64,000 nucleotides of DNA from Bog-532 sp963775825 (GCA_963775825.1 CAVZKY010000038.1:1-64000); one strand, 5' to 3'; counted from the stretch's first letter, positions 18,008-27,208 are shown. Translations and numbers: made by a program. The notes: generated by a model from the sequence alone, not told the origin.

Positions 18008-19750
18008 GTGGCTGGGGCAACGGCGGGTTCACGGGGCCGGTCGGCGGTGACGGTGATGCTGTCCGACCGGACGCTGGTGCGGTGGCTCCTCGTCCTGCTG
18101 GCCGCGCTCGTCGCCCTTGTCCTCGGCTATATCGGTCTATCCGGCTATCTGGCCCATCAACCGTCGCCACCGCAGTTCGGCCAGAGCTGGGCCGACATCC
18201 TGTTCTACGATGTACAGCTTTTCGTATTCAACGCCGCGCCGACGCAGGGCGCCGGGCCATTTCCGGTCGCGCTCGGCGTCGCCCGCTTCCTGGCTCCGGC
18301 GACCACGGTGGTGGCCACCGTGGAGACTGTGCGCCTGCTGCTGCGCGAACAGCTCCGGCGCTGGTCTACCGTGTCGGCCGCCCACCATGCCGTGGTGACC
18401 GGTGATGGGCCCATCGCCGTCGAGCTCGCCCGCAACCTGCGCGCGGAATACCGCAAGGTAGTCCTGGTCAGCGCCAATCCGGTCACGGCGGAGCAGGCGC
18501 GGCGCCACCACCTGCTCGATGTACTCGGTGACCCGGCCGACCCCGGCACCCTGCGTGCGGCCGGACTCGGCCGCGCCAGCGTGCTCTACGCATGCGGAGA
18601 GCACAGTGCCGCGAATGCCGCTACCGCCCTGCGGGCCCGCGATATCGCACAGTCCAACGACCGGAAGCTGACCACCTACGCCCAGGTCCGCGACGCCGAA
18701 ATCTGCATGGCCCTGCGGGCACGCCGTATCGGGGCCGACGGTGACCTGCGGTTCCGCCTCGAGTTCTTCGCCGTCGAAGACACGGCCGCCCGCGTACTAC
18801 TGGACCGGTACCCCCTCGCCAGCGAGGGCACCCAGCCCACGCAGGCCGCGATTATCGGTTTCGGTCGGCTGGGCCGAGCCGTGCTCCGCGAGATCGCCCG
18901 GCGGCGGGCACCGGGCAGCCCGCCGTTCAACGTCAGGATCCGCGGGGCGGAAATGGGAGTCGTCTCGGATTTCCTGGCTGTGTTCCCGGTCGTGCGCCAC
19001 AACTGTTCCGTGATCTGTGAAGGCGACACGGCCGCGCAGTCGGCCAGCGACACACCGGGCCTGACCATCGTCTGCCTGCCCAGCAACGAGGATGCGCTGA
19101 CCGCTGGCCTGGCCGCTGCCCAGTCGGTGGCGGCCCGCGCTGGCCGGGTCGTGATCTGCATGAGCGAACCCTCACCGTTCGGGGCCGTCCTTGGCGGCGA
19201 CAGGGCCCTGCTGGATGATGTGGAAGGTCGGCTGACCGTATTCGAGGTGATCGAGGAGGCGTGCGTGCCCGGACGGATCAGGGAAGACCTGGACGACCAG
19301 CTCGCCCGGGCCATCCATCGCACCTACGTGCAGAACTGCGCGGCCCGCGGCGATTCACCGCACATCAACAAGTCCATGCGGCCCTGGGAGCAGCTGCCCG
19401 ACGATCTCAAGCGCTCAAACCTGGCCCAGGCGGCGGACATCGGCACCAAGCTCAGCGTGATCGGCTGCGCGGTGATTCCGGAGTCCGCCAACGCACCGTC
19501 TTTCTCGTTCAGGGACGGCGAGATCGAACTGCTGGCCAAACTGGAGCACCAGCGCTGGCTGCAAGAGCGGCAGGCACAGGGATACGTGCTGGGTCCGACC
19601 CGTGCCGGCCAGCAGCATCCGGACCTCGTGGACTGGCAATACCTCAGCGAAAACGCGCAGGAGAAAGACCGGGACGCCGTTCGGGAGCTTCCGTCGATCT
19701 TGAGTGAGGCAGGATTCCAGATCCTCCGCCTGCCGGCCAAGCCTGCCTGA
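18008..19750 (+). CDS. Membrane protein with TrkA-N (RCK-like) and RyR domains
   Basis: 580 residues. Two hydrophobic segments at the N-terminus (WLLVLLAALVALVLGYIGL, about 23-45, and PVALGVARFLAPATTVVAT, about 85-105). Then TrkA-N/Rossmann modules (HAVVTGDGPIAVELARNLR; AAIIGFGRLGRAVLREIARR), as in RCK-gated potassium channels. The end carries an RyR domain (LAKLEHQRWLQERQAQG, HPDLVDWQYL, EKDRDAVRELPSIL), the small repeat first known from ryanodine receptors and found in bacterial nucleotide-signalling operons. GTG start at 18,008; ATG at 18,056 is an alternative. Likely a nucleotide-gated channel or sensor; gating ligand unknown. It stops 12 bases from the convergent second TIR gene. Confidence 0.8.
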   Translation: MAGATAGSRGRSAVTVMLSDRTLVRWLLVLLAALVALVLGYIGLSGYLAHQPSPPQFGQSWADILFYDVQLFVFNAAPTQGAGPFPVALGVARFLAPATTVVATVETVRLLLREQLRRWSTVSAAHHAVVTGDGPIAVELARNLRAEYRKVVLVSANPVTAEQARRHHLLDVLGDPADPGTLRAAGLGRASVLYACGEHSAANAATALRARDIAQSNDRKLTTYAQVRDAEICMALRARRIGADGDLRFRLEFFAVEDTAARVLLDRYPLASEGTQPTQAAIIGFGRLGRAVLREIARRRAPGSPPFNVRIRGAEMGVVSDFLAVFPVVRHNCSVICEGDTAAQSASDTPGLTIVCLPSNEDALTAGLAAAQSVAARAGRVVICMSEPSPFGAVLGGDRALLDDVEGRLTVFEVIEEACVPGRIREDLDDQLARAIHRTYVQNCAARGDSPHINKSMRPWEQLPDDLKRSNLAQAADIGTKLSVIGCAVIPESANAPSFSFRDGEIELLAKLEHQRWLQERQAQGYVLGPTRAGQQHPDLVDWQYLSENAQEKDRDAVRELPSILSEAGFQILRLPAKPA

Positions 19751-19762
19751 TCTCCGTCCGGC

Positions 19763-22700
19763 TCAGCCGTAGGGGTTCGAGTTAGGCGGATGATCGGAAA
19801 CCGCGGACAGCGGCTCGGCCCATGCGATCCGGGAGGTGGCCGCAGCTTGCAGCTCGGCGAGGGACCCGCAGGCAGCACAGGGATAAATGCTGTTCCCGGC
19901 GAGGAGCCGCGCCCCATCCGGCGACCACGGCTGCGCGGGAAGCTCTGAATATGCGGTCGTGGGAGGCTCCGCAGCCGTCTGCAGATCCGCCATCAATTGG
20001 CCGCCCGAGATCTGGTAGGTGGCCTGCATCCCGCCGGGCGCAGAGGGCGTCAGGCCCAGAGCTCCCGAGAACAGGAAATTACCGTCCGCGCTGAGCGCCG
20101 CCGCGGGATCAACCGGCGCTGCGAGCGGCGGCGGTGAGCGGTACGCGGCCACCACCTGACCCGTCGCCGAGTTCAGCACGCTGGCCGAACCCGCCGGATT
20201 TACGCCCGACCCCGCCTGAGGCCAGTCCACGGCGAGCAGTCGCGGTGCGCCCATCGCCTCGCTGAGCTCGGTGATCGGCCATGTGGACACCTGCTGGATG
20301 GCGATACGCTTCCCCGTGCCGACGTTCCACAGGAATACCGTGCCGTCGGCGTTGCCGGACGCGACGACGTCACCGGCCGCGCTGATCGCGACGCGCAGCG
20401 GCGTAGGGCCGAAATAACTCTGCGAGGGGGTTTTTACCGTCCGGAGCGTCCGGATGGGCCGGCCGTCGGCGGCGCTCCACACCCCGACCGTTCCGGCCGC
20501 CCCGGCTGCGGCCAGCACGGTGCCCGATTGGCTCACCGCGGCGTCGATGGGCGCGCTGGGCTGCGGGATCACGAGCGGGCGGTGCCCGGACAGCGGCTGC
20601 CACAGGTAGATGTCCCGGTCGGTCAGGACGAGCAGGTCGTCATTGCTGGCGCCAAACGACAGGCCGGTAGGCGTACCACTCACCGGCAGGGCCGCCACCT
20701 GGTGACCCGCCGCGGACAGCAACGCCACGGAGCCGGCCCGGGCGTAAGCGATGTACCGGCCGTCCTGGCTCGCGGCCACGGCCATGAGCTCGATGAAAGC
20801 TTCGGTAAAGTTCCCCGCGATGAGCCTGGTCACCGGTATGGCCAGGACGAGATCGGATGGCGGAGGTATATGGCACGAGCTACCTGAAATCATGGCCAGC
20901 CCGGAGTCCTCGCTCACGTCGTGCAGTCCGGCGGAGCAGGGCACCGTGGACGCGGCGATGCCCGGGAGACCGACATGGTGGACCAGCTGGCCGTTCCGGG
21001 CATTCCAGGTGAGCGCGGAGGCCGAGGTGATCGTGGCGGTGGCTCCGGCCGACGTGACAAAGTTGACCCCGGACACCTGCTGTCCCCCGCTGGTGAAATG
21101 GAGGGCGACCGTCTGCCCCTGGGCGGGACTCTGCAGTCCCGTCGAGGGCAGGCCAAGGCCGGTGTCCCAGATGCGGACCAGCCCGCCGGCGTCTACGGTC
21201 AGCGCGAGGCCGTCGGTGGGCCCGAACTGGATGTTCGTCAGGTCGGCGCCGCCGTTGAGGACGGTGAGCACCCGGCCGTTGCTGGCGTCCCAGATCCGCG
21301 CGGTGCCGTCGTCGCTCGAGGTGGCCAGGTAACGCCCATCGGGACTGGAGGCGATGGCGGTAATGACATTACTGTGCCCGGGGAGGGGCAGAACTGTCCC
21401 GCTGGCCAGGCGCAGCACAACGTTCCCGCCCGCGTCCCCGGACGCCACCCATTGGTCCGCGGAGTTGGCACTGCACGCCACGGCGTTGGTCGGGCCGACC
21501 TGCGTCTGCATGCTGGCGAACTGGGCACCGGTCGCGGCCTTATAGAACTGCTGCGGACCTCCCGCATCCACCTCCGTCGAGGTGACGACGGCCGAGCCGT
21601 CCGGGAACCAGCAGTACGGGCCGGGGACCGATGGCGGCGGCGGGGATAGCACGGTCCGCTGACCGGTCGCAAAGGTGATGATCTCGCCGCCGACAAGCAG
21701 TTTGGTGCCATCCGGGCTCGGGACGACATCGTTGGGACCGCCAAGCTGGAACGACCCGCGGAAGAACTGCCCGGCCGTCCCCGTAGCGACGTCGAGAACG
21801 GGCACGTTGGTCAGGATCGAGCCAAAGGCGTAGAAGACGGGGCCGCCTCTGTCCAGCCAGACCCCGTTCAGGAGTGATCCCACTGTGCTGAACGAATCCC
21901 CAGACATCAGATCGTCCTGGATGAGGGCGTTCAGCTGGCCGGTAGGTATCGGCGACGCGGTCCCCGTGGCGGGCACGTTCCACATGGATACGTAGCCCGC
22001 CGCCGAAACGGCGGCCAGCCGGGAGCCGGCCGCGTCCCAGAGAAGCTGGTTCACGGCGCCGGGGTGAACCAGGGGGAGAACCCGCAAGAGGCGTCCCGTA
22101 GCCGCGTCCCACAGCGCCACTGAATTATGCGGGGCGGTCACGGCGATCTGCGCCCGGGCCGGGTTCCAGGCCGCCACGGTGGCCGACCCGGTGCCCGACT
22201 GGATCACCATGCGCAGCCGGTCCTGCGCCAGCGCCAGCCGCAGTGCCTGGTCGGCCGAGGCGTTCTGGTTGATCTTTGTCGCGCTCAGCCCCAGGCTCAC
22301 GCTCTGCGTGGGGTTGCTGGACAGATCGGCGGTCGCCTCCGCGGCGTCGGCGTGGCTCTGCGCGATCCGGGCTTCGGCCTGGGCGTTGTTGCGCTGCACG
22401 AAGGCCACGGCGGCCAGGACCAGCGCCACGACCAGGCCCGCACTCAGCGCCAGGCGCCAGGTGCGCTGGGTCCGCACCGCCGCCTTGCGGCTGGCCAGGA
22501 TGTATTCGGTCTGCAGCGGCGTAGGCGGTGTCTTCTGATGCTGAGCGGCCCGCCCCAGCCATTCCTCGGCCGCACGCAGGTCGCTACCCCGGAGCAGGAA
22601 GCTCCGGTCCCGCTGCGCGCCTGACCATTCCTGGGTCCGGACGGTCAGGCGAGTGTGCGCATCACGCCAGGGGAGATCTTCGTCGAGCGCCTGGATGACC

Positions 22701-23158
22701 TCGTCCAGGGCCCGTTCACTGTCCTGGCTCGGGCTGGATCCCGCTTCGAGGCCAGCGGGGAAAAAGATCCAGTTCGGCCTGGCCAGATCTTCCGGCAAGG
22801 CCTGATCATGGTCGACGTCATGCAACACCACCGGGATGATCAGCTTGCGCTGCGCGGCGGCGATCTCCAGCTCGCGCAGGCACTGCCGGGAAACCACTGA
22901 TTCCGGGGTGATCACGAAGATGAAGGCCTTCGCGCCCTCGATTCCGCGGTTTATCCGCGCCGCCCAGTCGGACGCCGGCTCGATTTCGGCGCGGTCCACC
23001 CAGACGTGCTTGCCGCGCGCGGTTAATGCCTGCTGCAGACGATCGACAAACGCTGTGTCCGCGGGCAGACGGCGGTACGAGACGAAGGCGTCAACGCGGC
23101 CCGGCAGCGTCCCGGCGGCCGGATCGCCGCTCATTTCCTTCCCGCCCGTAACAGCCAT
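19763..23158 (-). CDS. Second TIR - transmembrane - WD40 propeller protein
   Basis: 1,131 residues from ATG at 23,158 (GGGGGAG upstream); the longer open frame to 23,503 lacks family features. TIR domain about residues 22-160: VDAFVSYRR, VWVDRAEIEPASDW, FIFVITPESVVSRQCLRELE, with Glu96 in the position of the TIR NADase catalytic Glu. A single membrane helix at about 233-254 (WRLALSAGLVVALVLAAVAF) is followed by a coiled linker (QAEARIAQSHADAAEATAD). The rest (about 290-1,120) has WD40-like blades (NSVALWDAATGRLLRVL; SSDDGTARIWDASNGRVLTV; AAGTVGVWSAADGRPIRTL), enough for two seven-blade propellers. No NTPase domain lies between TIR and propeller. It shares its architecture, but little local sequence, with the TIR protein at 13.1-16.0 kb. 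Confidence 0.85.
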   Translation of the reverse strand: MAVTGGKEMSGDPAAGTLPGRVDAFVSYRRLPADTAFVDRLQQALTARGKHVWVDRAEIEPASDWAARINRGIEGAKAFIFVITPESVVSRQCLRELEIAAAQRKLIIPVVLHDVDHDQALPEDLARPNWIFFPAGLEAGSSPSQDSERALDEVIQALDEDLPWRDAHTRLTVRTQEWSGAQRDRSFLLRGSDLRAAEEWLGRAAQHQKTPPTPLQTEYILASRKAAVRTQRTWRLALSAGLVVALVLAAVAFVQRNNAQAEARIAQSHADAAEATADLSSNPTQSVSLGLSATKINQNASADQALRLALAQDRLRMVIQSGTGSATVAAWNPARAQIAVTAPHNSVALWDAATGRLLRVLPLVHPGAVNQLLWDAAGSRLAAVSAAGYVSMWNVPATGTASPIPTGQLNALIQDDLMSGDSFSTVGSLLNGVWLDRGGPVFYAFGSILTNVPVLDVATGTAGQFFRGSFQLGGPNDVVPSPDGTKLLVGGEIITFATGQRTVLSPPPPSVPGPYCWFPDGSAVVTSTEVDAGGPQQFYKAATGAQFASMQTQVGPTNAVACSANSADQWVASGDAGGNVVLRLASGTVLPLPGHSNVITAIASSPDGRYLATSSDDGTARIWDASNGRVLTVLNGGADLTNIQFGPTDGLALTVDAGGLVRIWDTGLGLPSTGLQSPAQGQTVALHFTSGGQQVSGVNFVTSAGATATITSASALTWNARNGQLVHHVGLPGIAASTVPCSAGLHDVSEDSGLAMISGSSCHIPPPSDLVLAIPVTRLIAGNFTEAFIELMAVAASQDGRYIAYARAGSVALLSAAGHQVAALPVSGTPTGLSFGASNDDLLVLTDRDIYLWQPLSGHRPLVIPQPSAPIDAAVSQSGTVLAAAGAAGTVGVWSAADGRPIRTLRTVKTPSQSYFGPTPLRVAISAAGDVVASGNADGTVFLWNVGTGKRIAIQQVSTWPITELSEAMGAPRLLAVDWPQAGSGVNPAGSASVLNSATGQVVAAYRSPPPLAAPVDPAAALSADGNFLFSGALGLTPSAPGGMQATYQISGGQLMADLQTAAEPPTTAYSELPAQPWSPDGARLLAGNSIYPCAACGSLAELQAAATSRIAWAEPLSAVSDHPPNSNPYG

Positions 23159-23427
23159 CCCCACCACTCCCCCACAGCCAGGACAAACGTTCCAGACTGC
23201 GTATAGCCGGTACTTCAACCCGGAACACGTATATGACGTCAGCGTGGCCGATCGGGTTGTCCCAGGCAAGAAATGCGGCGGAGAAATGGACTCGCCGGAG
23301 CATGCCGCCCTTCTTGTACGCCCAACCGGGCGTGGTCTTACGGCGGACCGTCCAGATCCACCAGCCCCTGGCAACGTCGCCTTTACGCACGCCAGATACC
23401 TCACCGATGCGGGCGGGGCCGCGAAAA

Positions 23428-23619
23428 TCACCACCTCACCCCCCGGTACTTGCCGGCCAACTGCTCGACCACGGCGGCGGCCAGCCGGGTCAGTGCCTCC
23501 CAATTGGGCAGCGCCAGCAATCGGGGATCATCAAGTTCATCTTCGGCTCGCTGATATCCGCGTGCCAGCCAGTCATCTTTGCGGGGCTGCGGTCGATAAT
23601 GCCATTCACCGACCACCAT
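23428..23619 (-). CDS. Small hypothetical protein
   Basis: 63 residues, protein-like composition (RPQPRKDDWLARGYQRAEDE, then LALPNWEALTRLAAAVVEQL). No ribosome binding site before the GTG/ATG options and no recognised family. It may be the 3' remnant of a longer gene. Confidence 0.3.
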   Translation of the reverse strand: MVVGEWHYRPQPRKDDWLARGYQRAEDELDDPRLLALPNWEALTRLAAAVVEQLAGKYRGVRW

Positions 23620-23662
23620 ACGACTACGCCAAGAACATCCCGATTACCTCCGGTCACCTCGC

Positions 23663-24562
23663 TCAGCACCGCAGCGGGTAACCGGGGGGTTGGGGGCGTC
23701 CCCTCGCAGTAACGTCTGGAGCAACACTGCGTAACACAATCATGTGCGCGTAGATGACGATGTTGTCCAGGTAGTGCCCGGTGGTCAGGTCGAAGGGGCC
23801 ACCGCAGGTGATCAGGCGCAGGCCGGGGTAGTCGCCCTCGGCGTAGACGGCGGCGGTGGGGAAGGCATCCTTGGCGGCCTTCTGCACCCCGTCCACGGCG
23901 AAGGCCGTCACCCTGTCGTCGGCCAGCGTCACGTAGATCCGGTCGCCGCGGCGCAGATCCTTAAGGTGGTAAAACACCGAGATCCCGGTAGCCGAGTCCA
24001 CGTGGCCGAGGATGACCGCCGGACCGGGCTGGCCCGGCGCCGGGCCGTATTGGTACCAGCCGGTCAGGTTGTGATCGGCGAGCGGCGGCACCTGGACAGT
24101 GCCGTCGGGGTTCTTACCGAGCTTCATGACCGGCGCGCTGACTCCGATGGCGGGGATCCGGACGCTGACCGGCACGGAGCGCGCCAGCGCCCGGATCCCG
24201 TGGACGTGACTCAGCCTGGGCAGGGCGGTAGCCACCGAGGCCGGAATCACGGTGGCGCCGACATCGGTCCGGGTCCCGCTCGCCAGCCCGAACACGGCCA
24301 TGCTGACGCCGCCCGCGCACAGCACGGCGGCCGCGACAAATCCCGCGAGCGCCACCCGGCCCCCGGTCCTGCGTCGGCCCTTCGGCTGGGCGGGGAGGGG
24401 CGTGGCATCGGCGGTGTCTGGGGCCGCATTCCAGAGCCACCACGGCGCGGCGCCCGGATGGCCTGGCGGGTTCGCGGCACGGGCCGTGCGTACCGCGGTC
24501 ACCTGGAACCCGTTGCCGTAATCCGCCGCCCGGGACCGGGGTGTACCAGGGAAGTCACTCAT
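23663..24562 (-). CDS. Class F sortase
   Basis: 299 residues from ATG at 24,562; the upstream open frame is non-coding. N-terminal cytoplasmic Pro-rich part, a membrane helix (VALAGFVAAAVLCAGGVSMAVF, about residues 75-97), then the sortase barrel: IPAIGVSAPVMKLG, GPAVILGHVDS with the catalytic His, and LRLITCGGPFD with the catalytic Cys. The Asn/Asp-containing LTGWYQYG loop is typical of actinomycete class F enzymes. Sortases join secreted proteins carrying a C-terminal sorting signal to the cell wall. The likely substrate is the Pro/Thr-rich protein at 25.2-25.7 kb on the same strand. Confidence 0.85.
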   Translation of the reverse strand: MSDFPGTPRSRAADYGNGFQVTAVRTARAANPPGHPGAAPWWLWNAAPDTADATPLPAQPKGRRRTGGRVALAGFVAAAVLCAGGVSMAVFGLASGTRTDVGATVIPASVATALPRLSHVHGIRALARSVPVSVRIPAIGVSAPVMKLGKNPDGTVQVPPLADHNLTGWYQYGPAPGQPGPAVILGHVDSATGISVFYHLKDLRRGDRIYVTLADDRVTAFAVDGVQKAAKDAFPTAAVYAEGDYPGLRLITCGGPFDLTTGHYLDNIVIYAHMIVLRSVAPDVTARGRPQPPGYPLRC

Positions 24563-24589
24563 GGGGCTCGAACGTACCTCCGCCCGCCT

Positions 24590-24790
24590 ATGGCGGGAAA
24601 GGACCGAAATACCCAGTCCTGCGGCGGGCCGGTGATCGCCCGCGCGCTCGGGACGATCCTCATTATCTCCGCCGTAGTCGTTACCCTGGCCGTCGCTGGC
24701 GGGATCGCCTGCCGGGTAATCCCGGTGCGCCGAGGCCGCCGTGCACTGCACGCATCGCCCGCCACGGTGCGGCAGCGCACGTCGCGGTGA
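24590..24790 (+). CDS. Small single-span membrane protein
   Basis: 66 residues from ATG at 24,590, divergent from the sortase 27 bases away. One membrane helix (ALGTILIISAVVVTLAVAGGIA) between a short polar start and a basic tail (RRGRRALHASPATVRQRTSR). No family recognised; no strong ribosome site. Confidence 0.4.
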   Translation: MAGKDRNTQSCGGPVIARALGTILIISAVVVTLAVAGGIACRVIPVRRGRRALHASPATVRQRTSR

Positions 24791-24890
24791 CGGGCGCCCA
24801 CGAGTTTCAATGCCCGGGGACTGGCTGCATGAGCGCGGCGGCGTGTCACGCACCCGCCGGACGACAAGGCTCACCACCACGGCCAGTAGC

Positions 24891-25201
24891 GTGATACAGC
24901 CAGCCCATGTCCGCCAGGTGGCAGTGATCGGGCTTGGCCTGATGGGCTCGGGCATCGCCGAATTGCTCGCCCGCAGCGGCCGCCGCGTCGTCGCGATCGA
25001 GATCAACCAGACTTTCCTGGATCAGGGCATGGCCCACTGCGCGCCTCGCTGGACAAGGCGGCCAGCCGGGGCGAGCTCACCGACACCGAACGGCGTGACG
25101 GCCGCGGGCGCGGCCACCAAGGCGACCGCGCTCGCGGCAGGCTCGGCCTGAACGCGGTCACCTCCCGGGACCGGCCCGGATTCCTCGTTGAGCTGGGCAC
25201 G
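24891..25201 (+). pseudogene. 3-hydroxyacyl-CoA dehydrogenase remnant with internal deletion
   Basis: VAVIGLGLMGSGIAELLARS and GRRVVAIEI are the NAD-binding start of 3-hydroxybutyryl-CoA dehydrogenase. After FLDQGM the frame shifts (LDKAASRGELTDTER one frame over) and then jumps to VTSRDRPGFLVE, a motif normally found about 100 residues later. The rest is missing. It is an inactive, internally deleted copy. Confidence 0.65.
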
Positions 25202-25211
25202 GACACCGCGG

Positions 25212-25685
25212 TCAGGCGGCGCGGTCTCGCCGCCAGCGCCGGAACACGAACAGGGCGAGCCCGGCCCCCGCGACCGCGGTCGCGGCACCGGCCGCGACCA
25301 GCGGCGTGTCGCTACCGCCGCCGGCGCCGCCTCCGGTATTGGGCGCGCCCGACGGGACCGACGTGGCCGTGGCGGTGGCCGACGGAGTCGGCGTGGCGGT
25401 CGTCGGCGGAGCCGTCGGAGACGGCCCGACGGTCGTCGGCGGAGCCGTCGGAGACGGCCCGACGGTCGTCGGCGGAGCCGTCGGAGACGGCGCGGCGGTC
25501 GTGTAAATCGATGCCGTCGGTGATGGGCTCGTGTACGCCGAGACTCCGCCGCCCAGGCGGGCAGCGGATACGGTGTCGTGGCCTCCGGACAGCGCTATCG
25601 CCTGCGCGGCCGTACCGGTCAGCGGGATCGCTGCCGCCGCCCCAATGGCCAGGCAGCCTAATGCCAGCCTTATGCGTATCGCCAT
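25212..25685 (-). CDS. Pro/Thr-rich cell-wall-anchored protein
   Basis: 157 residues: signal peptide (RIRLALGCLAIGAAAAIPLTGTAAQA), a short exported part, a Pro/Ser/Thr stalk made of three 11-residue repeats, and an end with GAPNTGGG, a hydrophobic helix (PLVAAGAATAVAGAGLALFVF) and RRWRRDRAA. This is the layout of a sortase substrate: a sorting motif of the xPNTG type, membrane stop, basic tail. The sortase gene lies about 650 bases downstream on the same strand, with the decayed dehydrogenase on the other strand between. Likely a small surface adhesin or spacer. Confidence 0.75.
   Translation of the reverse strand: MAIRIRLALGCLAIGAAAAIPLTGTAAQAIALSGGHDTVSAARLGGGVSAYTSPSPTASIYTTAAPSPTAPPTTVGPSPTAPPTTVGPSPTAPPTTATPTPSATATATSVPSGAPNTGGGAGGGSDTPLVAAGAATAVAGAGLALFVFRRWRRDRAA
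25399..25497. repeat. Three tandem 33-bp repeats
   Basis: Units start at 25,399, 25,432 and 25,465. They encode the 11-residue stalk unit of the wall protein on the minus strand; the third unit differs at its end. Copy number may vary between strains. Confidence 0.85.
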
Positions 25686-26406
25686 TTCCCGCTCCTGTTC
25701 GCCGGACCGCTCGTCACGGTCATGCCGGGTAACGGATCAGATCGCAAACGTAGCGTGCCATGAACGGATGAGCAAGCCCCGCATGTCATTCTTCAACCGG
25801 TTCAGCTCGCTTTTGCCCCCAGGCTAGGCCTCTTCCTCGGGAGCCAACTCGGGAGCCAATGGAGTTGCGGTTTCCCCCGGGCCACGGCTAGGCGCGTTGC
25901 GTTGCCTTGGCGAAATGGGCGAGCTGCACGGCAGCTTGATGACCGAAATCGAACTCGCCCTGCCGCCCCGGCCGTACGGGGCCACGGCACGGCCGCCGAC
26001 CGCTCACATCCGGCCCCGGAACGATATATCGATCCCCAGGGGCCAGGCCGCAGCGGCCGCGACGCGATCGCGCCGGGAACGGGCCTGGACCGTACCTGGA
26101 CCCGGGCCGCCTGAACCGCCTCTCCGCCGCGAGCGCGTCGCAAGCGTATACAAGCTTTACTAACAATACCAACAACTGCTCATGGCAGCATACCAACAAT
26201 GTGGGCACTACCTCCCAGTTTAATGTCGTGCCTGATAGCAACGCGCCAGACCCAGCTTCAGCACAGGTAGTGCACGCATTGCACCGGGCCGTACTTCTTG
26301 TAAACGGCAGGTCTGCGGTTCGAATTCGCTCACCGGGCGTGGCCGACTCGATGCGCCGCGGCGGTGCGCCTGCGACGCTCCTCCCTCATGAGCCTTCGGC
26401 GGCGCA
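25686..26406. other. Gene-free region with a degenerate tRNA-like stretch
   Basis: No supported gene in about 720 bases. Between about 26,251 and 26,340 the sequence resembles a tRNA: a D-arm-like AGCTTCAGCACAGGTAGTGC, an anticodon-loop-like CTTGTAAA and a T-arm GGTTCGAATTCGC. The acceptor ends do not pair and there is extra sequence before the anticodon arm, so it is not a working tRNA; it may be an old attachment site. Confidence 0.35.
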
Positions 26407-26892
26407 TCATGCCCGGAGGACCCGGTTGCCCCACATACTGGTGGGGGTTACCCGGATGAAGTGCGCGGGCACCCCCTCGATCCACGGCTCAAGCCCGGCG
26501 CCGATGATCGGCGCGCGCTCGGCCTCGGTATCCAGATGATGCGCCGCTCCCCGCACCAGGACGATCCACCCCTCGCGCGCCTCCAGATCAATCTGGTCGG
26601 CCTCCACGGCGACCTGGTACTCGGCGTGCGCAATACCAGTACGCAGGTCTTCGTCAAAGAGGGCCGGGTCCCACGTGCCCAAGACAATCGACTCGCCGTC
26701 GATCCTGTACACGGTCGGCAGCGCCGTGGGCCCATACCGGCTGTTGTAGACCAGACGCCCCAGACCGCCGTTGGCGAGCAGCCGCATGCATTCGGCCTCA
26801 CTCAAGGGCTCCAGCACACGCCGGGCACTCATTCCGGGGCCGGACGAAGCAGAACCGCTGGGAGAACTGAGATCGGCTTCATCGTCTGGCAT
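26407..26892 (-). CDS. Pyridoxamine 5'-phosphate oxidase-family (FMN-binding) protein
   Basis: 161 residues from ATG at 26,892. Split-barrel flavin fold: LSEAECMRLLANGGLGRLVY, LPTVYRIDGESIVLGT, VAVEADQIDLEAREGWIVLV, then a closing VPAHFIRVTPTSMWGNRVL. This is the PPOX-like family that binds FMN, F420 or haem and is common in actinomycetes for nitroreductase or biliverdin-type chemistry. True pyridoxine oxidases are longer, so the specific activity is unknown. It stands alone. Confidence 0.75.
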   Translation of the reverse strand: MPDDEADLSSPSGSASSGPGMSARRVLEPLSEAECMRLLANGGLGRLVYNSRYGPTALPTVYRIDGESIVLGTWDPALFDEDLRTGIAHAEYQVAVEADQIDLEAREGWIVLVRGAAHHLDTEAERAPIIGAGLEPWIEGVPAHFIRVTPTSMWGNRVLRA

Positions 26893-27208
26893 AGCTCCAA
26901 ACCCTAGTCGCCCTGCCCGCCGAGAGCACGGGCTCGGCGCGTCGGTCCCGGCTAGCCGAGACACGACTGCACCTCGCCCGGCCACCATGCACCGCCCCCT
27001 GGGGGGTGTCACGCTCTGGGCACAGGGGTGTACTGCCCGGCGACCTAGCCGGGCGCGCAGGTGATCCCCGGACTGACCATTATCAAGTCGTTACATGGGC
27101 TGACGCATCTCGCGGCGCGGGACTCGCTCCGTACGTATTCTTCGGCATCCGCCCCATTTTGGGCTGGACGTTCAAAGCCCACCGGACTCAGGATGAGGTG
27201 CATCGCAC
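26893..27208. other. No gene seen
   Basis: About 315 bases between two divergent genes; promoter region only, nothing else recognised. Confidence 0.4.

Noticed and set aside
23159..23503. Longer N-terminus for the second TIR protein
   Set aside because: The added 115 residues have no family match and the ATG at 23,158 has a good ribosome site directly before the TIR domain.
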